From Alphaproteobacteria bacterium (GTDB lineage: Bacteria; Pseudomonadota; Alphaproteobacteria; Rhizobiales; Aestuariivirgaceae), in assembly GCA_020441605.1 (NCBI GenBank), contig JAGRLX010000069.1, positions 1-6,123 on the forward strand: a DNA stretch of 6,123 nt. The letters run 5' to 3'. The first letter of the stretch is position 1; each line of letters opens with the position of its first letter. The notes below the pieces were generated by a model. The model saw only the letters and a list, made by a program, of their open reading frames with translations. It did no database searches and was not told the origin of the DNA. Position numbers and translations under genes: made by a program. Shown here piece by piece: positions 1 through 6,026 of this stretch.

Positions 1-42
1 GCCTCACGATCGCCCCCGTTTTCGCAGGTCAATTGGTGGAAA

Positions 43-1860
43 TCAATGGACTTCGCCGAGGACGGTGCCACCCGAGGGGACACGCACTTCGTCGACCATG
101 TCCTGGACTTCCTTGCTCGGTGCCGGCGTCAGCAGGCTGACGATCACCATGGCAATCAGGCTCAACGGCATACCGATGATGCCGAAGCGGATGTCGTCGA
201 TGCCGAACCACGGATCCATCAGCTTGTTGTAGACCATATAGAGGTACCACGATCCACCGATGAAGCCCGCAAGCATGCCGGCGATGGCCCCCGCCGCGTT
301 GGCCCGCTTCCACCACACGCCAAGCACCAGCGGGAAGAACAGGCCGGAGCAGGCGAAGTCGAAGGCCCAGGCCACCGCGCCCAGAATGCCGGTGAGCTTC
401 ATGGCCGCGACGATGGCCGCGCCGGCGCCGATGAAGATCAGCAGGACACGGGCGACGACCAGGCGCTTCTTGGTGGAGGCCGACGGGTCGATGATCTTGT
501 AGTAGAGATCATGCGACAACGCGTTGGCAATGGCGAGCAACAGCCCGTCAGCCGTTGACATGGCAGCGGCGAGACCGCCAGCAGCCACGAGGCCCGAGAT
601 CACGTAGGGAAGGCCCGCGATCTCCGGGGTCGCCAGCACGACGATGTCCGGCTTCATGAAGAACTCGTTGAGCTGCAGGATGCCGTCGCTATTCTGGTCG
701 GCAACTGCCACCATGCCCACCGAGGCCCAGTGCTTGATCCACTCCAGGTTGGCGACGTCAGCAAACGGCTTGCCGATGATGGCCGTCGGGAGGCTCGGAT
801 CGAGCAGGTTGAGCTTGGTCAGCGTCGCGAGCGTGGGCGCCGAGAGATAGAGCAGCAGGATGAAGACGAGCGACCAGCCCACCGAGCGGCGGGCAGAACG
901 CACCGACGGGGTGGTGAAGTAGCGCATCAGGATGTGCGGCAGCGAGGCCGTGCCGGCCATCATGCAGATGGCGAGCGAGATCATGCCCCAGCCCGCACCC
1001 GACGGCGCGTTCTGCGGCTTGGTGAGCACCGATACGCCAGCGATGGCCTCGGCAGCCGGCTGCAGGCCATACTGCGCTTCCAGTTCGGCGATGCGGGCGA
1101 TGCCCGAGCCGTAAGAGAAATGCGGGATGAGTCCGTAACCCAGCTTGTTGGACATCCAGATGATCGGCAGCAGGTAGGCAAAGATCAGCACGATGTACTG
1201 GGCCACCTGGGTCCAGGTCACACCGCGCATACCGCCCAGCATCGAGCAGATGAAGATGCCGAGTAGACCCAGCCACACGCCGTATTCGAATGGCATGCCG
1301 AGGGTCTGGGCGGCGATCGTGCCGGTGGCGCTGATCTGCGCCGTCACATAGGTGAAGGATGCCACCACGAGGACAACAACGGCTACGAAGCGGGCGAGGT
1401 TGCCGCCGTAGCGGGTGCCGATGAAATCCGGCACCGTGTAGCAGCCGAACTTGCGCAGATAGGGTGCCATCAGCGAGTTCACCAGCACGTAGCCGCCAGT
1501 CCAGCCGACGATGAAGCCCAGATAGGGATAGCCGCCGAAATAGACGCCGCCAGCAAGGGCCACGAAGGATGCACCTGACATCCAGTCGGCGGCGGTCGCC
1601 ATGCCGTTGTAGAGGGCCGGCACTTCACGTCCGGCCACGTAATAGGCTTCGACCTGCGTGGTGCGTGACAGGTAGCCGATGAGGGCATAGATCGCCACGG
1701 TGAAGAGCAGGAAGCCGATGCCGATGGTCTCGGCGCCGGCACCCATCTTCTCGAGCAGGGCCATCAGCGCGAAGAATACGAGAAAGCCCACGGTGTAGAG
1801 GGCGTAGACCTTACCAAGATTGTCGGTAAAGCTGCCCGATTTTGCAGAAGCGTTTGCCAT
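43..1860 (-). CDS. Sodium:solute symporter, VC_2705 / acetate-permease-like large subunit
   Basis: This is an inner-membrane Na+-coupled symporter of the SSS family (LeuT fold), probably importing acetate or a similar small carboxylate; the substrate is inferred from relatives. The 605-residue protein has about 13 hydrophobic segments. Family landmarks are GASFVALAGG (96-105), the GTASLPHILMRYFT stretch (303-316), and AAAMSTADGLLLA (431-443). The Ser-Thr pair in the last matches the Na2-site helix of PutP-like carriers. A long soluble loop (about 348-406) contains DQNSDGILQLNE (388-399), a canonical EF-hand loop pattern. The length and paired small gene fit the VC_2705 subfamily rather than classical ActP. 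The ATG at 1858-1860 follows AAGGGA by 8 bases, and that site overlaps the stop codon of the upstream DUF4212 gene, so translation is probably coupled. No histidine kinase extension is present. The family call is firm and the substrate is open. Confidence 0.93.
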   Translation of the reverse strand: MANASAKSGSFTDNLGKVYALYTVGFLVFFALMALLEKMGAGAETIGIGFLLFTVAIYALIGYLSRTTQVEAYYVAGREVPALYNGMATAADWMSGASFVALAGGVYFGGYPYLGFIVGWTGGYVLVNSLMAPYLRKFGCYTVPDFIGTRYGGNLARFVAVVVLVVASFTYVTAQISATGTIAAQTLGMPFEYGVWLGLLGIFICSMLGGMRGVTWTQVAQYIVLIFAYLLPIIWMSNKLGYGLIPHFSYGSGIARIAELEAQYGLQPAAEAIAGVSVLTKPQNAPSGAGWGMISLAICMMAGTASLPHILMRYFTTPSVRSARRSVGWSLVFILLLYLSAPTLATLTKLNLLDPSLPTAIIGKPFADVANLEWIKHWASVGMVAVADQNSDGILQLNEFFMKPDIVVLATPEIAGLPYVISGLVAAGGLAAAMSTADGLLLAIANALSHDLYYKIIDPSASTKKRLVVARVLLIFIGAGAAIVAAMKLTGILGAVAWAFDFACSGLFFPLVLGVWWKRANAAGAIAGMLAGFIGGSWYLYMVYNKLMDPWFGIDDIRFGIIGMPLSLIAMVIVSLLTPAPSKEVQDMVDEVRVPSGGTVLGEVH

Positions 1861-1868
1861 GTTCTGGG

Positions 1869-1874
1869 TCCCTT
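1869..1874 (-). promoter_or_regulatory. Ribosome binding site of the symporter, overlapping the upstream stop codon
   Basis: On the minus strand TAAGGGA contains both the TAA stop of the DUF4212 gene and an AAGGGA Shine-Dalgarno element 8 bases before the symporter ATG. Ribosomes finishing the small subunit are placed to start the large one, which supports a two-component transporter. Confidence 0.65.
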
Positions 1875-2133
1875 ATTCGCCGACGCCGAATTCGTCGTCG
1901 ATTGCATCCTGGCGCCAGTTCTGGAACCAGATCAGTGCGGCGAAGATGATCAGCGATCCCTGGACACAGAACCAGTAGCCAAGTGGAAAGCCGAGGAATG
2001 ACATAGAGTTAAGCGGCGCAGCAAAATATGGCACCACGATCGCAAAGATTGCCCAAAGGACCAGAACCACAATGGTCAGGCTTTTGGTCTTTGCCCAGTG
2101 TTGAGCCATACGCGCCTTGGTGTCTGAAGACAT
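1873..2133 (-). CDS. DUF4212 protein, sodium:solute symporter small subunit
   Basis: This is a small membrane protein of 86 residues that accompanies VC_2705-type symporters and is presumed to be their accessory subunit; its biochemical role is not established. A short charged N-terminus (SSDTKARMAQHWAKTK) precedes two hydrophobic helices at about 18-38 and 48-67, with the family-typical FLGFPLGYWFCVQGS between and entering the second. The acidic tail ends DDEFGVGE. I chose the ATG at 2131-2133 because GGGAGG stands 9 bases upstream and because family members start close to the first helix. The reading frame stays open to a GTG at 2223, which would add 30 residues of non-family-like sequence and has less support. 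It is the first gene of the minus-strand operon, with the symporter 12 bases downstream. Confidence 0.9.
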   Translation of the reverse strand: MSSDTKARMAQHWAKTKSLTIVVLVLWAIFAIVVPYFAAPLNSMSFLGFPLGYWFCVQGSLIIFAALIWFQNWRQDAIDDEFGVGE

Positions 2134-2142
2134 AAGGTTGAT

Positions 2143-2148
2143 CCTCCC
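2143..2148 (-). promoter_or_regulatory. Ribosome binding site deciding the DUF4212 start
   Basis: GGGAGG on the minus strand lies 9 bases before the ATG at 2131-2133. It is the only strong Shine-Dalgarno match near any in-frame start of this gene and argues for the 86-residue product over the GTG-started 116-residue version. Confidence 0.7.
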
Positions 2149-2164
2149 AATTCGCAGAAAGACC

Positions 2165-2180
2165 CGCATGATGCGTGCCC
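2165..2180 (-). promoter_or_regulatory. Candidate sigma-54 (-24/-12) promoter of the symporter operon
   Basis: Read on the minus strand this is GGGCACGCATCATGCG. Against the RpoN consensus TGGCACG-N4-TTGCW it keeps GGCACG and TGC with the correct spacing between the essential GG and GC dinucleotides. It differs at the first T, the first T of TTGC, and the last base. A start site about 12 bases past the GC would fall near 2154, giving a leader of roughly 20 bases that contains the ribosome binding site. No convincing sigma-70 pair was found for this gene. This is a pattern match only. Confidence 0.4.
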
Positions 2181-2224
2181 CCCAGTATGGGACATTGCCC
2201 GCCCGGCTCTCGATTTGAAACACA

Positions 2225-2240
2225 ACAATAGTAGTATTGT
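2225..2240. promoter_or_regulatory. Inverted repeat ACAATA-N4-TATTGT, candidate operator
   Basis: These are two perfect 6-base arms around GTAG, in an AT-rich island within an otherwise GC-rich intergenic region between divergent genes. The repeat lies about 70-85 bases upstream of the start predicted for the candidate sigma-54 promoter, a usual distance for an activator site. It lies about 70 bases before the ATG of the plus-strand gene. It could serve either direction; the binding protein is unknown. Confidence 0.4.
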
Positions 2241-2268
2241 AGGGGTTTCAGGGTGTTCTTCCCTCAAT

Positions 2269-2282
2269 CGCGGCTTGCCGCG
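2269..2282. repeat. Perfect GC-rich inverted repeat CGCGGC-TT-GCCGCG
   Basis: Six-base arms flank a two-base centre, in the intergenic region 30 bases before the ATG at 2313. As RNA in the plus-strand leader it would form a short hairpin; as DNA it could be a protein site. There is no T tract after it, so it is not an ordinary terminator. Short GC palindromes can occur by chance in such DNA. Confidence 0.3.
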
Positions 2283-2312
2283 GGGAGACGGTGTGGCTAG
2301 CTTTCTGCCGTC

Positions 2313-2969
2313 ATGAAAGCATTCGCCAAAAGCATTCTCGAAGCGCTCCAGACCTTCGGTTTCCTCAAGCGCAGGACGCCCGAAGGACCTGTGGACAGCG
2401 TGGCGGCCTTGTCCCGCTTCATCCGGACGCGTGCGGCCTTCGTGGCCCAGAAGACGATGTATGGCTACATTCAGACCCGCATGGGCCTGCAATATCCCAT
2501 CATGTTCCAGGACAAGAACTTCGTGCAGTCGATGAATATCGCCAAGATGCACATCTTCGCGGCCTGCCTGTCGGATCTGGCGATCTTCGCCGTGGCCGAG
2601 GCGACCGCCGGGAGCCGGGTGAGCAACGACCAGCGCGACAGTCTGGCATTGACCTGCTTCCGGGAGGCGATCGCGGCGAACCTCGAGCATGCGCCGAGCG
2701 ATACGTGGACCCAGGAGGCGATCGAGGCCTTCGCGCTCAGGCTCAAGGATACCGACTGGCTGGTCAGTGCGCGCCAGGCGGAAAACTTTACGCGCAGCAC
2801 CGCCGCCCTGGTGAAATGGGCGCCCATTGCCCCCGAATTGAAGCGGCACGACGCGGAAATCGTGGAGAATTCCATCCGCTTCGAGTGGATCGCGATCCGC
2901 GATGACTTGCGCAATCGGGTCGATGCCGACGCCTTCGCGTCACGGTGGCATTCGGAGGGCGCAGGCTGA
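2313..2969 (+). CDS. Uncharacterised helical protein, 218 residues
   Basis: I do not recognise a named family. The product is predicted soluble and largely alpha-helical, with no signal peptide. The N-terminal 20 residues (MKAFAKSILEALQTFGFLKR) could form an amphipathic helix. A central part (about 43-98) is rich in aromatic and Met residues (MYGYIQTRMGLQYPIMFQ, NIAKMHIFAACLSDL), with single Cys at 85 and 115. The C-terminal half is charged with several Trp (132, 149, 169, 192, 212). An in-frame TAG at 2298-2300 and the lack of another good start make the ATG at 2313 the most upstream choice; no clear ribosome binding site precedes it, so the leader may be unusual. Third-position GC preference supports real coding. 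It diverges from the symporter operon and precedes the exonuclease-CBS-DUF294 gene by 63 bases, so the two are probably co-transcribed. Confidence 0.75.
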   Translation: MKAFAKSILEALQTFGFLKRRTPEGPVDSVAALSRFIRTRAAFVAQKTMYGYIQTRMGLQYPIMFQDKNFVQSMNIAKMHIFAACLSDLAIFAVAEATAGSRVSNDQRDSLALTCFREAIAANLEHAPSDTWTQEAIEAFALRLKDTDWLVSARQAENFTRSTAALVKWAPIAPELKRHDAEIVENSIRFEWIAIRDDLRNRVDADAFASRWHSEGAG

Positions 2970-3014
2970 TTCATATCAATTCCACCGGCCGCGAAGGCTG
3001 CTAGCCAAGCTACC

Positions 3015-3020
3015 AGGAGG
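3015..3020 (+). promoter_or_regulatory. Ribosome binding site of the exonuclease-CBS-DUF294 gene
   Basis: AGGAGG is a full Shine-Dalgarno match, 12 bases before the ATG at 3033. The spacing is somewhat long but it is the only such match near an in-frame start. It places the start about 20 residues ahead of the first exonuclease motif. Confidence 0.6.
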
Positions 3021-3032
3021 CCTCGCACAACC

Positions 3033-5129
3033 ATGCTCAAGACCAGGAAGACAGCCGATTCAAGCCAGCCGCTCCGGGTGCTCAGCGCCGCCGTGATGGA
3101 TACCGAGACGACATCGCTCGACGTCAAGACAGCGCGGATCGTCGAAATCGGGGTGGCGCCAATGATCGATGGCCGGATGGAGCGGGACGCAAGCTTCAGC
3201 ACCTATGTCAACCCGGGCGAAGCGATCCCGGAGCAATCGCGCATCATTCACGGGATTTCCGACGAGATGGTGAAAGACGCTCCCGGCTTCGAGGCGGCCT
3301 ACAAGTCCTATCTCGATTTCGCCGGAGATGCGGTGGTGCTGGGCTATTCGCTCGGCTTCGATCTCGCCGTGCTGAAAGCCGAACACGAGCGCGCAGGCCT
3401 GCCATGGAAAGCGCCACGGTCGCTGGATATCCGCGACCTGGTGCGGATCATCAACCCGCCGCTGCCGGATTTCTCGCTGGACAAGGTTGCCGCCTGGCTT
3501 GGCGTCGATGTGCGCGACCGCCACACGGCGGTGGGCGATGCGGTGGTGACGGGCGAGATCTTCGTCGCCCTGCTTCCCCGGTTGCGCGACAAGGGCATTC
3601 GCACCCTGGCCGAGGCCGAGGAAGCCTGCCGCCGGCGGCGGCCGCCGGCCGATGAGGCTCCTGCCGGTTGGCATGATGTGGTGAGCGAGCAGCCGGCGGC
3701 CGGCGCGCTGGCCCGGGTTGACAGCTATCCCTACCGGCACCGGGTCAAGGACGTCATGTCGTCGCCACCGCTCACCGTGGACGGGCACGCGACGCTGCAC
3801 CAGGCGCTGGATAGTATCGTCGAGAAGAAGATCAGTTCGCTATTCGTGCCACCCGCCCGTCCCGATGCCCCATACGGAATCATCACCGAGCGCGACATCC
3901 TGCGGGCGATCGCCGCCGATCCGCTCCACGCCTTGCAGCAGCCGGTGCAATCCGTCGCGACATTTCCGTTGACCACGGTGAGCAGCGAGGATTTCCTCTA
4001 TTCGGCCTTCGGGCGCATGCGGCGCAAGCGCTACCGGCATCTGGGCGTGGCCGATGCCGAGGGCAAGCTGGTCGGCGCGCTCACCCAGCGCGATCTGTTG
4101 CGCCAGCGGGCCGACGACGCCATCGCCCTGACCGACGCCATGGACGAGGCGGCCGGGGTCAACGCGCTTGCAGCGGTGTGGAAGAAGCTTGCGGATGCAG
4201 CGCGCTCACTGGTGGCCGAGGAGGTGGACCCGCGCGATGTCGCCGCGATCATTTCCGGCGAAGTCTGCAGCCTTACCGCACGGGCGGCTGAAATTGCCGA
4301 GCGCGAGATGGCCGAACATCGGCCCGCCGGGCTGCGCTATGCGGTGATGGTGCTGGGCTCCGGCGGCCGCGGCGAAAGCCTGCTGGCCATGGACCAGGAC
4401 AATGCATTGATCTACGAGGGCGAGGGCGAGGAGTGGCTGGCGGCCATGGCCGGCCGGATGAACGCCATCCTCGACGAGGTGGGCGTGCCTTTCTGCAAGG
4501 GCGGCGTCATGGCCAAGAACGCCGAGTGGCGCAAGTCCAGCGCCGAGTGGCGCCGGCATGTGTCATCATGGCTCACGCGCTCCAACCCGCAGGACATCCT
4601 GAATTCGGATATCTTCTTCGATGCGCTTCCGGTTCATGGTGACCATGCCCTGGCCGATTCACTGCGCCGGGACGCCATCGAGGCGGCGTCGAAATCAACC
4701 AACTTCCTGAAACTGATGACCATGAACGCGGCGGCGTCCGAACCACCATTGGGATGGTTCGGCCGGTTAAAGGTCGAGGAGGACGGGCGGATGGACCTGA
4801 AGCGCGGCGGCATCATGCCGGTCTTTGCCGCGGCACGGGTGCTGGCCCTGAAGCATCGCATCGCGGATCGCGCGACGGCGGCCCGGCTGGAAGCCCTGCG
4901 CGGTGTGGCGGGCATTCCCCAGCGCCAGGTCGAACAGGTGCTCGAGTCCCACAAGATCATCCTGGGTATAATCCTCAACCAGCAGCTCGCCGATATCGCG
5001 CGGGGCAAGCCGCCGTCGAGCCGCGTCGATCCCAAGGATGTTACGCCGAACGACAAGGACCGGCTCAAATGGGCGCTCGAGCATGTGAAATCGGCGCGGG
5101 ACCTGCTGGGCGATCCGCCGGTAACCTAG
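3033..5129 (+). CDS. Fusion protein: DEDDh 3'-5' exonuclease, CBS pair, DUF294 nucleotidyltransferase
   Basis: This is a 698-residue, predicted cytosolic multidomain protein. Residues about 18-185 form a DnaQ-like exonuclease: D23 and E25 in VMDTETT, D110 in GYSLGFD (the usual His-Asn before it is Tyr-Ser), and H164/D169 in HTAVGD, so all DEDDh residues are present. A Pro/Arg-rich linker (about 196-225) leads to two CBS repeats, about 236-296 (YGIITERDILRAI) and 305-358 (LVGALTQRDLL), a pair that often binds adenine nucleotides. Residues about 375-535 are a GlnD-like DUF294 nucleotidyltransferase with GSGGRGE (442-448) and probable metal ligands D454 and D456 in DQDNALI, followed by CKGGVMAKN (488-496). 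Residues about 536-690 are the helical DUF294 C-terminal domain. The motif FFDALPVHGD (528-537) has Leu where I expect Arg in relatives. Nucleotidyl transfer and its target are undemonstrated for the family. The product is probably a regulator for the divergent symporter (inference). Confidence 0.93.
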   Translation: MLKTRKTADSSQPLRVLSAAVMDTETTSLDVKTARIVEIGVAPMIDGRMERDASFSTYVNPGEAIPEQSRIIHGISDEMVKDAPGFEAAYKSYLDFAGDAVVLGYSLGFDLAVLKAEHERAGLPWKAPRSLDIRDLVRIINPPLPDFSLDKVAAWLGVDVRDRHTAVGDAVVTGEIFVALLPRLRDKGIRTLAEAEEACRRRRPPADEAPAGWHDVVSEQPAAGALARVDSYPYRHRVKDVMSSPPLTVDGHATLHQALDSIVEKKISSLFVPPARPDAPYGIITERDILRAIAADPLHALQQPVQSVATFPLTTVSSEDFLYSAFGRMRRKRYRHLGVADAEGKLVGALTQRDLLRQRADDAIALTDAMDEAAGVNALAAVWKKLADAARSLVAEEVDPRDVAAIISGEVCSLTARAAEIAEREMAEHRPAGLRYAVMVLGSGGRGESLLAMDQDNALIYEGEGEEWLAAMAGRMNAILDEVGVPFCKGGVMAKNAEWRKSSAEWRRHVSSWLTRSNPQDILNSDIFFDALPVHGDHALADSLRRDAIEAASKSTNFLKLMTMNAAASEPPLGWFGRLKVEEDGRMDLKRGGIMPVFAAARVLALKHRIADRATAARLEALRGVAGIPQRQVEQVLESHKIILGIILNQQLADIARGKPPSSRVDPKDVTPNDKDRLKWALEHVKSARDLLGDPPVT

Positions 5130-5135
5130 CAATCC

Positions 5136-5153
5136 GCAAGAGCGGCGGCTTGC
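5136..5153. terminator. Weak hairpin between convergent genes
   Basis: GCAAG and CTTGC arms (5136-5140, 5149-5153) enclose an 8-base GC-rich loop in the 41-base gap between the two converging genes. An alternative pairing joins CCGCCG (5115-5120) with CGGCGG (5143-5148). Neither is followed by a T run on either strand, so a role as a shared terminator is only suggested by position. Confidence 0.25.
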
Positions 5154-5170
5154 ATGTCCGGTGTACTGAC

Positions 5171-5383
5171 TTAATTCCCTTGATCGGTGAACGGGCGGCC
5201 AGTCTGATCCTGTATTTCGTTGTCGTCCTGCTCGCTAGCGGGGATTGCATAGGTGCCGCCAAGCCAGCGGTTGAGATCGACCTGGGCGCAGCGGCTGGAG
5301 CAAAAGGGATGGTATTTCTGTTGGGAGGGTTTGCCGCAGAGCGGGCACGGCCGCCTTAGCCGCAGGCGGACTGGCTCGGTCAT
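5171..5383 (-). CDS. yacG: DNA gyrase inhibitor YacG, zinc-binding
   Basis: This is a small zinc protein of 70 residues in the YacG (DUF329) family. The E. coli member binds GyrB and inhibits gyrase. The family signature is clear: C13 and C16 in CPLCGKP, then C28 and C32 in FCSSRC, followed directly by the conserved VDLNRWLGGTYAIP stretch (35-48). The acidic, Gln/Asp-rich tail (50-70) is variable in the family. The length is normal. The ATG overlaps the maf stop codon as ATGA, and there is no purine-rich ribosome binding site upstream, so translation probably depends on ribosomes arriving from maf. It is the last gene of the infA-maf-yacG operon. Gyrase inhibition in this organism is inferred from family membership. 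Confidence 0.93.
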   Translation of the reverse strand: MTEPVRLRLRRPCPLCGKPSQQKYHPFCSSRCAQVDLNRWLGGTYAIPASEQDDNEIQDQTGRPFTDQGN

Positions 5384-6021
5384 GGATCGCCGGAGGAGGG
5401 CCTGGTCATCCAGCTATGATAGACGGGGAAACCGGCCCCCTGAAGAAGGTAGACGGTTTCGTAGAGGGGCAGACCGATGACGGCGGAATGGGAGCCCGAC
5501 AGGTTGCGTACAAAGGCTTCGGCGCGGCCCTGGATGGCATAGGCGCCGGCCTTGCCGCGCCATTCGTTGGAGGCGAGGTAGGAGTCGATATCCTCGCGCG
5601 ACAGGCGCTTGAACCGCACCTTGGTCTCGACGCAGCGCGACGACGTCTTGTTTCCCGGCGCGATCAGCGAGACGGTCGAATAGACCCAGTGGGAGCGGCC
5701 GGACAGCAGCGACAGGCAGTCGCGGGCTTCATCGATGGTTTCGGCCTTGGGCAGAATGCGCCGGCCGAGGCCGACGACGGTATCGGCTGCCAGGAGAAAG
5801 ACATTGGCACCGAGGGCTTTCACCATCGGCATGTCGATGGCCCGGGCCGCCTTCTCGCCGGCCAGGCGCGCCGAAAGGGCGCGCGGCGTCTCCCGCTTGC
5901 GCGGCGTTTCGTCAATGTCGGCGGGATTCAGCAGATCGGGAACAAGCCCGACGCGCTCAAGCAACTGGACCCGGCGCGGCGATGCGCTGGCGAGCACAAG
6001 CTTGACGGGGCTGGTGGCCAT
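5380..6021 (-). CDS. maf: Maf family nucleoside triphosphate pyrophosphatase
   Basis: This cytosolic house-cleaning enzyme is predicted to hydrolyse non-canonical or excess nucleoside triphosphates to the monophosphate and pyrophosphate. The 213-residue length is usual for the family. Landmarks in order are the nucleotide-binding SASPRR (12-17), K57 in the helix AGEKAA, the catalytic-site AADTVV with D80, LPKAET (90-95), LSGRSHWV (106-113), KAGAYAIQG (157-165) and GSHSAVIGLPLYET (176-189). The AYAIQG and GSHSAVIGLPL forms resemble the dTTP/UTP-type (YhdE) branch more than the m7GTP-type (YceF) branch, which has a different sequence there; this subtype call is inference. The ATG lies 5 bases after the infA stop without a strong ribosome binding site, and the gene ends in an ATGA overlap with yacG, so it is translated as part of a coupled operon. 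Confidence 0.93.
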   Translation of the reverse strand: MATSPVKLVLASASPRRVQLLERVGLVPDLLNPADIDETPRKRETPRALSARLAGEKAARAIDMPMVKALGANVFLLAADTVVGLGRRILPKAETIDEARDCLSLLSGRSHWVYSTVSLIAPGNKTSSRCVETKVRFKRLSREDIDSYLASNEWRGKAGAYAIQGRAEAFVRNLSGSHSAVIGLPLYETVYLLQGAGFPVYHSWMTRPSSGDP

Positions 6022-6026
6022 GCCGG

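Noticed and set aside
1..42. Left edge downstream of the symporter
   Set aside because: It is too short to show another gene, and no hairpin with a T run is visible.
46..1266. Plus-strand open frames opposite the symporter
   Set aside because: They are antisense to an unmistakable transporter, and their His/Arg/Asp-rich products reflect the complement of membrane-protein codons.
2134..2223. GTG-started N-terminal extension of the DUF4212 protein
   Set aside because: It lacks a strong ribosome binding site, the added 30 residues do not look like the family, and it would cover the candidate promoter. The ATG at 2131-2133 has a strong site.
2215..2243. TTGAAA as a -35 element for the plus-strand gene
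   Set aside because: The bases 16-17 positions downstream (TTGTAG, TGTAGG) are poor -10 matches, so I do not call a promoter.
2076..2849. Long minus-strand open frame (257 codons) spanning the divergent control region
   Set aside because: It runs antisense to the 218-residue gene and overlaps the DUF4212 gene in another frame. Its product is Arg/Gly/His-rich with no family features, typical of a shadow in GC-rich DNA.
2471..3202. Minus-strand open frame of 243 codons opposite the 218-residue gene and the start of the fusion gene
   Set aside because: The translation is Ser/Arg/Ala-rich with no recognisable motif, and it crosses the clear ribosome binding site and exonuclease start on the other strand.
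4967..4972. TATAAT resembling a -10 promoter element
   Set aside because: It lies inside the coding sequence of the fusion protein (Gly-Ile-Ile codons, with a rare ATA) and has no -35 partner at a proper distance.
5130..5170. A tRNA gene downstream of yacG, considered because I recall one there in some alphaproteobacteria
   Set aside because: The gap is only 41 bases and shows no acceptor or T-arm pattern.
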